Source of the DNA: Ochrobactrum sp. BTU1
GTDB lineage: Bacteria; Pseudomonadota; Alphaproteobacteria; Rhizobiales; Rhizobiaceae
Assembly: GCA_018798825.1 (NCBI GenBank)
Contig: CP076355.1
Location: 526,001-590,000 of the forward strand
Reading direction: 5' to 3'
DNA: 64,000 nt
Within the stretch, counting starts at the first letter, position 1. The number at the start of each line of letters is the position of its first letter. Below are positions 35,171 through 42,375 of this stretch, piece by piece. A program made the position numbers and the translations under genes. The notes beneath the pieces are model-generated. The model did not search any database. It saw only the letters and a program-made list of their open reading frames with translations, and was not told the DNA's origin.

Positions 35171-35744
35171 TGATTTCTCAGTATTTTAATCTCAATCCGA
35201 TCAAGCGGATATATGTTACCGATAGGGAGCCCGACAAGACCTCAGGGCCCAAGCTAAACTTGGCACCTTTCGCGTAAGAAGAATCGGATTCTTTGTATGT
35301 TCCGCTTGTGTTCTCACTTTGGGCAGCCGTATATGTGGGGTGTGGATAACTGACTAACATACAATCTCACCAGCCGCGGCAGCTCAACACACTTCCGCCA
35401 GATGGTAAGTAACGGACTGGAGGCGTCCTCTGGGTGCTGGCATGTGCCTTGCGCAGCCTCTTCTGTGCACCTGACAAGAGGCGCCGTCGCTTTGCCATTG
35501 ATGAACGCGGCTCACTTCTAACTAAAGAGCGGCGATTTTAGCGAGTTCGTCCAGAATGCATACGCCAGTGGGTCGACAGCAATTGGCACGACGCTCACTG
35601 TTAAGGTCCGTCAGCCTATTATTCGCTGATATCGGCGTATACGTGTACGGTTGAAGGCAGCTTCGAGATGTGAAAAGCTTTCCAGTCGCTGGAAATCTTT
35701 CAGCTGTTGGAGGTGCCAATATATAACAACACTTTGATATAGTA

Positions 35745-35924
35745 TCAGTATCGAGGCTTGCTAATCGATCCGGTGATTGTTTTGTCGATTGCAAAAGTCA
35801 CGCGGCTTTCTTTGTCATAAGCTGAGTAAACGGCAAGCATAGCGATCACCATTGGTGCGGCGAGAATGGCACTTCTGATTGCGGTTTCTGCGATTGGAGA
35901 GCGAGCTCGTTTTTTCATATTCAT
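35745..35924 (-). CDS. Small single-span membrane protein (59 aa)
   Basis: 59-residue frame: a basic start MNMKKRARSPIAETAIRSA, one hydrophobic helix (AILAAPMVIAMLAVYSAY) and a polar tail ending SKPRY. The positive-inside pattern and clean helix favour a real inner-membrane protein; the upstream ribosome site is weak. It lies alone between the second glycosyltransferase and the sRNA. 35171-35744 to its left contains nothing else that I can support. The function is unknown. Confidence 0.5.
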   Translation of the reverse strand: MNMKKRARSPIAETAIRSAILAAPMVIAMLAVYSAYDKESRVTFAIDKTITGSISKPRY

Positions 35925-36540
35925 TTATTGTAATATTTTGCTTAAAGCTCAGTAAATCGACGTGGTTAATCATCCGTATCCGTCAGAGAAGTTGACACTC
36001 TGCAATCAGATTTTCTCAACTTCCAGGGGGGTACCCATCTGGAATGGGTTTAGGAGGCTGGTTTTACCCCACATCAATTTCTAGGATTGCTTCGTATGAA
36101 CATCCATCCGAAAAATTCCCGACATCGACCGTTACGTCGAGAAGAAGCGGCTGTCAGTTTCACGGTGGCACGCAACAAAAGCTTACGTTTCTTTTTCCGC
36201 TTGTATGATTGTGGAGTTGAAGGAATTCGGCAGTGTTGCGTCGCTTTCATACTCACCACAAGAGCATTTGCATCGTTGAGTGTTTGAACTCCAAGGCTTT
36301 AAACTTAGATCGGCTAAAGCGGGTGAACGAGGAATGGTTCTTCATCGTCAACGGGTACTGTTATTAATGGATGCTCAAAGTGAAGGGGCTGAAAGAGAAT
36401 AATCGATCCATTCCTCGAATTGCTGATATCCATCCCGGTTCCGTTATTCTCCAGGAGTGCTTGCAACAACTCTTTCAGGCTGTCGACCTTACTCGAAGAG
36501 TGAGACACAGTTTTGATCGATCGGGAGGTGACAGACTTAA
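35925..36540. other. Intergenic stretch without a supported gene
   Basis: AT-rich DNA with only short, compositionally random frames on both strands and no clear repeats. It separates the 59-residue membrane gene from the sRNA terminator end. Confidence 0.5.
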
Positions 36541-36662
36541 AACAAGAACGCCCGCTGCACTGGGAGGAGGAGTGTGCAGCGGGCGGATCTGGAAAGCGCG
36601 GCGATTGGGAGGAGGAGTGCCACGCTTCGAGTTCAGCCTCTGGGAGGAGGAGTGAGGCTGGA
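36541..36662 (-). ncRNA. Anti-Shine-Dalgarno sRNA, alpha-r14 / cuckoo type
   Basis: Three successive stem-loops each show the loop ACTCCTCCTCCCA on the minus strand. Plus-strand stems are: 36550-36560 with 36574-36584 (GCCCGCTGCAC, 11 bp perfect); 36594-36602 with 36619-36627 (AAGCG and GGC, one mismatch); 36634-36640 with 36654-36660 (CAGCCTC, 7 bp). The stems differ in sequence while the 13-base loop is identical, the mark of a selected loop. After the last hairpin the minus strand reads GTTCTTGTTTT, so it doubles as the terminator. CUCCUCCC loops define the alpha-r14 and cuckoo (CcsR) sRNAs of alphaproteobacteria, which pair with Shine-Dalgarno regions. The 5' end is estimated at about 36662. 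Confidence 0.85.
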
Positions 36663-36753
36663 CAATATAAAAATAGGTCACTGGTACGATGATTACAATG
36701 AGCAATGTTGCACACTAGGTATGCGGTGGATGCATAGTGGCTCATTAAAATGG

Positions 36754-36790
36754 AAAACCGCCCGGCAGCGCCGAAGCGCGCGCAGGCGGC
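36754..36790 (-). terminator. Terminator-like hairpin upstream of the sRNA
   Basis: On the minus strand CCGCC pairs with GGCGG outside an inner GCGC-TTCG-GCGC stem, followed by TTTTCC. It could end a leftward transcript just before the sRNA promoter and insulate it. Confidence 0.55.
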
Positions 36791-36906
36791 CTTATCCTCC
36801 CAGATAACCGTCACTAGCAGTATTGAATTAGTAAATCAACAAGTACCGTCAAGTACATAATCATACTAATTTAGTGAGATTTATCTTTGTTCTTGAAGGT
36901 ATCATT

Positions 36907-36996
36907 GGGCGCGGTCGCCCATCTTCATGTGGCCCGTATCGCGCTTTGGGCGGGGGGCTTGGGTTGCGCGATACGGGTGCAGTCCTGCGAACAGGA
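36907..36996. other. Strongly structured element of three hairpins
   Basis: Three hairpins in 90 bases: GGGCG/CGCCC (36907-36920), a perfect 12-bp stem CCCGTATCGCGC with GCGCGATACGGG (36933-36977) around a G-rich 21-base loop containing a run of six G, and TCCTG/CAGGA with a CGAA tetraloop (36983-36996). There is no U run on either side, so it is not a simple terminator. It may be a structured RNA, a mobile palindromic repeat of the kind common in Rhizobiales, or a protein-binding site. From 36997 to 37546 nothing else is seen. Confidence 0.5.
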
Positions 36997-37546
36997 TGCC
37001 TACATTAAATAAGTATTATCGTCGAATTCCGAAATGACAGTTTGTTGCAGTTGAAAATGGTTAGTGCCGCAACCAAAAGCTTCCGTGTTGAGAGGACTTG
37101 CAAAACGAATGCGTATGGTCCCCCGCTGAACTCAGCGCGCAGTTAAAGTGTAACGTCAATGGTCTTAATCAATAAGCATCATCCGGCAGCTTTGTGCAGC
37201 AATGTCGCTAAGGTATCAAAGCGCAGACAATTTAGAGCAGGTTTGTATCATGACGCACTGGCGATTGGCATGCCTGTCTAAAAGTGAGTATTAGACGGTG
37301 ATTTACTTCTGACGTTGATATCGAGAATGGTTGGGAGCTTCCATCGAGATCTTGCTACACGAGCGGCTAAGAAAAACAGTTGAAGATGCGAGAACAGTGA
37401 ACTGTTATCACCGACCGCCGGTCAGCAAAAACGCACAGCTCCCTGTGCCGATTATTTGAAGTCTATGCGAACAATAGCCTGTTTAGACAATTATAGGCCG
37501 ATTTCATTGCGATGAATATTTGCACATCGAGGGTACTGATCTGAAC

Positions 37547-38071
37547 TTAGGCCGGTAACAGGAACGGGCATCCTATATTTGCTTTCGCCCATTTATTCCA
37601 GACCATTTCAAATCGTCCATGTGGAAATTCCTGACGGTCTTTATAAAACGATGCGTCCGCATAAAGCAGTTTCGTACGCCACAGCTCCATCATAAAATTG
37701 AGGAGCATGTGCTTTCGTTTCGCTAAAAAGTCTACAACAGGAACGGTCAAATCGGATTCAGAAAATGTACCTGCTTGATCTGACAGCTCGAAAATCCTGA
37801 CCCTTACCAGATGTCTCATGACCGGGTCTGGAGTGAAGCGCCACACCGCCCCTCCTGGTTCGTCGAAGAAGGGTTGAGTGTGCTGGTGATTGTCAACCAC
37901 AGCTTCGCAACACTCAAGGATATTGGTGACTACGCTGGAAAATATATCAGTTACAGTCGACGTGTGAGTTTTCTCCGGCAGGCTCAGCACAATGTTTGAC
38001 CAGCCATGCTTCCGAATAAGCAAGGAAATCTGAAACTCATCAAAAATCTCGTTCTGTTCAATATTCATCAA
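37547..38071 (-). CDS. Unknown cytoplasmic protein, possible immunity-like partner
   Basis: 174-residue soluble protein with no signal peptide or membrane segment and no domain I recognise. Visible features are a beta-rich first half (FQISLLIRKHGWSNIVLSLP) and a middle HLVRVRIFELSD strand. The C-terminal half is aromatic and basic, with LLNFMMELWRTKLLYADASFY and VWNKWAKANIGCPFLLPA. It starts 13 bases after the 86-residue frame upstream, in the same direction. A small basic gene followed by a larger soluble one, in an accessory region, resembles toxin-immunity layouts, but no motif confirms it. Confidence 0.6.
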   Translation of the reverse strand: MMNIEQNEIFDEFQISLLIRKHGWSNIVLSLPEKTHTSTVTDIFSSVVTNILECCEAVVDNHQHTQPFFDEPGGAVWRFTPDPVMRHLVRVRIFELSDQAGTFSESDLTVPVVDFLAKRKHMLLNFMMELWRTKLLYADASFYKDRQEFPHGRFEMVWNKWAKANIGCPFLLPA

Positions 38072-38083
38072 TACGTTACGCGG

Positions 38084-38344
38084 TTAATTGCCGTTGTGTT
38101 TTGACCAAACCGCGCGTCTCCGATCTAACCAATATATGATCAGACTCGTCTGCTCTTGTCGAGTAATGCGAGCTGGACCAGCTTCGCTTTGCTGTTCTCG
38201 GATATACGGGTGATTTGTCTGCTCCATAGTGAGCGGGTTCACGGGAAAGACACCTGAGCCGTAAAGGTCTGAAAATTCATAGTCCGGTATATCTGTGCCA
38301 ACAATCGCGGCAGTCCGGGCAGAGATCAAATTAGAGCTCTGCAA
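38084..38344 (-). CDS. Unknown small protein or gene fragment
   Basis: 86-residue frame opening at a TTG (38344) without a ribosome site. The second half is basic and looks like real protein (PARITRQEQTSLIIYWLDRR, then RAVWSKHNGN); the first half contains DIPDYEFSDLYGSGVFPVNP. The absence of a proper start suggests the 3' end of a larger gene whose 5' part is lost, for example a C-terminal toxin domain left in front of its partner gene. That reading is inference. The next 200 bases upstream (38345-38560) show no continuation. Confidence 0.4.
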   Translation of the reverse strand: MQSSNLISARTAAIVGTDIPDYEFSDLYGSGVFPVNPLTMEQTNHPYIREQQSEAGPARITRQEQTSLIIYWLDRRRAVWSKHNGN

Positions 38345-38580
38345 AGTCTATATCAAAGAGTGAAAACCTCTCCATAACGCCATGGAAATTATCGGTACAG
38401 CATTTCATTTCGGTGCGCAAAATGTTGGAGGGATGGTCTTGAGATTTCCGCTAAGTTTATTTGATGCGTGAATAGTTTACGTCATTACAACTAATTGATC
38501 CCTTCCAGTTGTCGGCGAAGCTTTGCGATACCGCTGAGCGGTTATTTGCTTAAATTGACATGATCTTTCGGGGAATGATC

Positions 38581-38892
38581 ATGCGATTAAAAATAAGATG
38601 TTATATCATTATGGCTATTGTGGTCTCAAGCGGCATAAGGGCCTCTGTTCCTCCGGCGGGAGCCGTAAGCTGCAACCTCGTTCCGCTTGAAGGCACAGGC
38701 GCTTTGAGTGACCAATCTGCTCCACCTGCCTGGCGCATCAAGCCGGAATTGCGATCGGCAAGGGATTTGCCATTGTTTGCACCTTCAGCGTCACCACAAC
38801 TCTACCAGTTTGATTGCTCTGACAATCCCAAAGGTAAACCGCAGTCTGGAGTTGCGCCAAAAATTCCCATTCTGCAGTTAGATAAGAAATAG
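38581..38892 (+). CDS. Small exported protein of unknown function
   Basis: 103-residue protein with a basic start and hydrophobic segment (MRLKIRCYIIMAIVVSSGIR) typical of a signal peptide, followed by a proline-rich mature part with two Cys (SCNLVP, FDCSDNP). The ATG at 38581 is preferred over 38560 because GGGGA stands seven bases before it. It is followed by the DUF2946-like gene in the same direction. No family is recognised; it may be periplasmic or surface-exposed. Confidence 0.6.
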   Translation: MRLKIRCYIIMAIVVSSGIRASVPPAGAVSCNLVPLEGTGALSDQSAPPAWRIKPELRSARDLPLFAPSASPQLYQFDCSDNPKGKPQSGVAPKIPILQLDKK

Positions 38893-38968
38893 TTCCAAAA
38901 AATTTTCTGTCGCTTGGCTCTCGTATTTGTCGCAGTGACAATCTCGTCGAGGGATGAGATGAGCGACT

Positions 38969-39373
38969 ATGAGCCTTAAAGCCAGAATAGTCGGCGATAA
39001 ATTTGAAGCTGCCCTTTGGGTCGCCTCAATTTCGCTCGTTATTCTGATTCAGGCCATCATAACGTCCTACGCTCAGGCCTCGATGGTTGCATGGTCCAAC
39101 GGCCCGAACGCAATCATCTGCTCAATCCATGAAACCCAGGAAATGAGGGATGAGGCCCCACTTAAGGAGCTGGCACGTTCCTGCTGCTCGACGCTTTGTC
39201 AGGCTGCATGTGCGATAGGAACAGGCCTTGCTGCGCAAACGTTTTCGCTTTCCTATCAAGCCATCTTCATCCCTGCGAACCATATTATACGGCTTGCTAT
39301 TCTTGGCCCACCAGATCATCTGGCAAAAACGCATCTTCCCAGAGGCCCCCCTGCATTTTTATCTGATGCATGA
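38969..39373 (+). CDS. DUF2946-like small membrane or exported protein
   Basis: 134-residue protein with a hydrophobic N-terminal segment (LWVASISLVILIQAIITSYA). A Cys-rich stretch follows (AIICSIHE, then RSCCSTLCQAACAIGTG), with an ending LPRGPPAFLSDA. The Cys pattern and the terminal RGPPA resemble DUF2946 proteins, which are often found beside PepSY or TonB-type metal-uptake genes; here a PepSY gene follows after 138 bases. The Cys cluster may bind a metal. The assignment is by pattern only. Confidence 0.6.
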   Translation: MSLKARIVGDKFEAALWVASISLVILIQAIITSYAQASMVAWSNGPNAIICSIHETQEMRDEAPLKELARSCCSTLCQAACAIGTGLAAQTFSLSYQAIFIPANHIIRLAILGPPDHLAKTHLPRGPPAFLSDA

Positions 39374-39511
39374 ATCAAATCCGACGTTACGCAAGCTCGC
39401 TCATTCTGACTGAGGCGATGTTGCGAGCCGTCTGGCTGTTTCACATAGGCTGGAGATGCCAATGTTTTCTACTCATCTATCCGCAAATGCTGCACCAGAT
39501 GAGGTGCTGTC

Positions 39512-40921
39512 ATGACAGATACTGTACTATCGAAGCCCAAATCTCATTCGACCGAGGCAATGCGTGCAACCGGTTCAAGCTTGAAGGCTTTCATTACACG
39601 GCTGCACTTTTATGTAGGACTGTTCGTCGGCCCATTCATTCTGACTGCCGCGTTTACAGGCACGCTTTACGTCCTCACACCGCAACTCGAAGATCTACTT
39701 TATAGCGGCCAGTTACGCACATCTTCGATTGGGACTGTGCTGCCGTTGGAGGAACAGGTTAAGGCCGCACGTGATTTTATTGGTGACGAACCAAAGCTTT
39801 TCGCTGTTCGTCCATCCACGAGTCCGGGTTGGAACACGCGCGTCATGTTTAATGAGCCGGGCCTTGGTGAATCCGAGAGCCGAGCGATTTTCGTCGATCC
39901 GATAACGTTGGCGATCAAAGGCAATCTGATCGTCTATGGAACGAGTGGGATTTTGCCGTTACGTGCGTCAATTGATTATCTTCATCGGAGTCTCATGCTC
40001 GGTAATTTGGGGCGCTATTATAGCGAGCTGGCTGCGTCTTGGCTTTGGGTTGCAGCGCTTGGCGGGGTTCTACTGTGGTGGTGGAAGCGCGATTTGCGGC
40101 GTAATGCAAAGGCCAAAGAGAACACGCACCTCCGCACTCGCCGTCTGCATGGACAGATAGGTATCTGGATTGCAGTCGGACTGATCTTTCTTTCAGTAAC
40201 AGGCATGACCTGGTCGCAGCTGGCTGGCGGACGGATCGATGATTTCCGTACTGCTGTTGGATGGATAACACCGTCTGTGTCGGTGTCCCTTGATAAGCTT
40301 GGCGTCGCTGCTGATCCAAATGCTGAACATCACGATCATACAAATCATCAAAATCAATATGCAGCACTATCTACGATTGACTATACTGGCCAGCTGGACG
40401 CCGTAAATCTTCTGGCAAGACAATCCGGCCTTGAATCGCCGATGCTGGAAATTCGGTTTCCGCGCAACGCCGAGCAGGCATGGCTGGTTCGAGAATATGA
40501 TCGTTCATGGCCAACGCAGGTAGATACGATTGCAATCGATCCGCGTGATATGCAGGTCATCAGCCGAGCGGATTTTGAAACGTTTCCAATTATCGCAAAG
40601 CTTATTCGCTGGGGAATCGATCTACATATGGGCGTCCTGTTTGGCGTCGCCAATCAAGTCGCTATGGCTTTGCTGGGTTTGGGACTTATGGGAGTGATCA
40701 TCTATGGTTATCGCATCTGGTGGAAGCGCAGGCCGCCTGCCGGTTCCACGCCTCGAACGCTCATCCAGAGCTGGCTCTATCTTCGTATTTCGCAGCGGGT
40801 TGTGGTTGTCCTAATTGCGGCTGTTATCGGATGGACATTACCGATGATCGGTCTGAGTCTGTTGGTATTTTTGGCTATCGATTTGGTGCGGTGGAAAGTG
40901 GCTGCAATTGCCAAAGCATAA
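39512..40921 (+). CDS. PepSY-associated transmembrane protein
   Basis: 469-residue inner-membrane protein of the PepSY_TM family. The first helix region is FITRLHFYVGLFVGPFILTAAFTGTLYVLTPQ, a second group lies at ELAASWLWVAALGGVLLWWWKR, and further helices are at IAVGLIFLSVTGMTW, VAMALLGLGLMGVIIYGYRIWW and VLIAAVIGWTLPMIGLSLLVFLAI. Periplasmic PepSY segments lie between them, and a His-rich loop (AEHHDHTNHQNQ) could bind metal. Members often act with TonB-dependent siderophore uptake, possibly in iron reduction or release. No TonB receptor is adjacent. A strong terminator follows at once. Confidence 0.88.
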   Translation: MTDTVLSKPKSHSTEAMRATGSSLKAFITRLHFYVGLFVGPFILTAAFTGTLYVLTPQLEDLLYSGQLRTSSIGTVLPLEEQVKAARDFIGDEPKLFAVRPSTSPGWNTRVMFNEPGLGESESRAIFVDPITLAIKGNLIVYGTSGILPLRASIDYLHRSLMLGNLGRYYSELAASWLWVAALGGVLLWWWKRDLRRNAKAKENTHLRTRRLHGQIGIWIAVGLIFLSVTGMTWSQLAGGRIDDFRTAVGWITPSVSVSLDKLGVAADPNAEHHDHTNHQNQYAALSTIDYTGQLDAVNLLARQSGLESPMLEIRFPRNAEQAWLVREYDRSWPTQVDTIAIDPRDMQVISRADFETFPIIAKLIRWGIDLHMGVLFGVANQVAMALLGLGLMGVIIYGYRIWWKRRPPAGSTPRTLIQSWLYLRISQRVVVVLIAAVIGWTLPMIGLSLLVFLAIDLVRWKVAAIAKA

Positions 40922-40926
40922 ATGTT

Positions 40927-40954
40927 AAAGGCACCGGCTTGGCCGGTGCCTTTT
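40927..40954. terminator. Bidirectional terminator between the PepSY gene and acvB
   Basis: A perfect 12-bp stem (AAAGGCACCGGC with GCCGGTGCCTTT) around TTG, with T residues on both sides. It serves the two convergent genes. Confidence 0.92.
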
Positions 40955-40962
40955 ATAAGATT

Positions 40963-42375
40963 TCAGCTGGCAGGGCGCGGTGGCAAGCCCGCGCGCGCGC
41001 GCATCTTGTCAAGCAAAGCCGCTGCAATCGGTTCGTAGTTTTCGTCGAAGTGATGACCGCCCGATAGTTTCATCAGGTCCGCACCTTTGAGCTCTGGTGC
41101 GGTGCAGGCGGTATCGTCTTCCTCTTCCCCATAAACGCAGACGATGCGATCAAGCGGAATTGTCGCGATGGCGGGGACGACGTTCTTGTCGCCATCCATT
41201 CCGAGCCAACCTTCAATTGAAACCTGGAAAGTGGTCGTGGTTTCGACGCCGAGGAGTCCGATCATTTTTGTGCGATCCTGTAATGCAGGGTCGAGATATT
41301 TCCACGCAAAGGGGAATGTATCCGCACCAAAAGAATAACCGAGCACGGCTACTGGCAGCTTGCCGGTTGGGTCGGCTTTATGGATCATAGCCGTTGTATC
41401 CCGAGCAATTTCTTCCGGTGTGCGTTCCGACCAGAAATAACGCAGAGAGTCGACGCCGATGACGTGGACGCCATGTGCCTGCAACCACTCGCCAATTGAT
41501 TTGTCGAGATCGCGCCAACCACCGTCGCCGGAATAAAACACAGCAACCATATCAGCACTGCCGTTTTTTGCAGGCAGGTCGACGATGGGCAAAGCTTCGT
41601 TTTTTGCGTCCTGATCGGCCATGGCAACGACGTTATCGACCGCCATTCTCATCCGTGTCGGAAAATCTGCTCCGGATTGCAATACTGCAATCTTCTTCTG
41701 ACGTGCTTGCACCGGGTTATTTACGGGAGAACCTGTTGGCCCGATAACGAGCGTAGGCGCAGGCATGTTCGCGTCATAGCCATAAGTAAAGCCTCCCTCC
41801 GGTGTCTTATTGGCTTCGGCTGCTTCAGTACAGGAGGGCAAACGCGTTTTTGCAGGCGTTGGATCGAGAGAAATTGCCCCTGCGATTGTAGCATCAGGTG
41901 AGTCAGATGCTGCAGCGTAAGCAATCGTTGCACCCTGACCGATGCCCGTCACGACGGGATGGAAATAGACATCAAGATCAAGTCCGCGCAGCGCTTCTTT
42001 CGCAATCGCTTCAAAATCGGAGTCGAGGTAGTTGCACTCGCCATCTTCTTTGTCGAGCGCGGCGCGCCAAGGGCCAAGCTCCACAGGCAATACAATTATA
42101 TTACGTTCTAACATCGCATCTAAATAGCTGCGTTCTTTGTCGCCAACGCCATTTTCATCACTCAAGAGAATAGCAATCCCAACCGGATCACCTTTCGGCA
42201 TATAGACCGGGATGTTGGAAAGCCGTTCGGCGCTCGCATGGATGAGAGGTTTGTCTGCATTGAAGAACTGAGCCCATTGACGGGCAATCTTGCCTGGATG
42301 AAGGGCAGCATAGCCGCCAGCGCCAACGATCAGCGCCAGCCCGAGGACAGTCAAAAGAATGCGCCGCTTCTTCAT
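40963..42375 (-). CDS. acvB: AcvB/VirJ-like periplasmic hydrolase (lysyl-PG hydrolase)
   Basis: 470-residue exported protein of the AcvB/VirJ family. A signal segment ([20 protein letters not shown]) precedes two alpha/beta-hydrolase-like halves; the second holds the nucleophile elbow [12 protein letters not shown] and a late His pair in [11 protein letters not shown]. In Agrobacterium, AcvB hydrolyses lysyl-phosphatidylglycerol made by LpiA, and the two genes lie together. The four-base overlap of its start with the mprF stop here supports the same pairing. It should act in the periplasm on lipid flipped by MprF. Confidence 0.9.
   Translation of the reverse strand: MKKRRILLTVLGLALIVGAGGYAALHPGKIARQWAQFFNADKPLIHASAERLSNIPVYMPKGDPVGIAILLSDENGVGDKERSYLDAMLERNIIVLPVELGPWRAALDKEDGECNYLDSDFEAIAKEALRGLDLDVYFHPVVTGIGQGATIAYAAASDSPDATIAGAISLDPTPAKTRLPSCTEAAEANKTPEGGFTYGYDANMPAPTLVIGPTGSPVNNPVQARQKKIAVLQSGADFPTRMRMAVDNVVAMADQDAKNEALPIVDLPAKNGSADMVAVFYSGDGGWRDLDKSIGEWLQAHGVHVIGVDSLRYFWSERTPEEIARDTTAMIHKADPTGKLPVAVLGYSFGADTFPFAWKYLDPALQDRTKMIGLLGVETTTTFQVSIEGWLGMDGDKNVVPAIATIPLDRIVCVYGEEEDDTACTAPELKGADLMKLSGGHHFDENYEPIAAALLDKMRARAGLPPRPAS

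Noticed and set aside
35178-35360. 60-codon minus-strand frame ending in LRLKY
   Set aside because: The ending recalls an outer-membrane protein C-terminus, but the rest has no strand pattern and no start context.
36550-36660. Possible CRISPR-like or tandem repeat (GGGAGGAGGAG three times)
   Set aside because: The repeated 13 bases are the loops of three hairpins with different stems and uneven spacing; there are no spacers and no cas genes.
36314-36814. 166-codon minus-strand frame across the sRNA
   Set aside because: It reads through the three CUCCUCC hairpins as SSSQ/PP-type low-complexity peptide; the RNA structure explains the conservation better.
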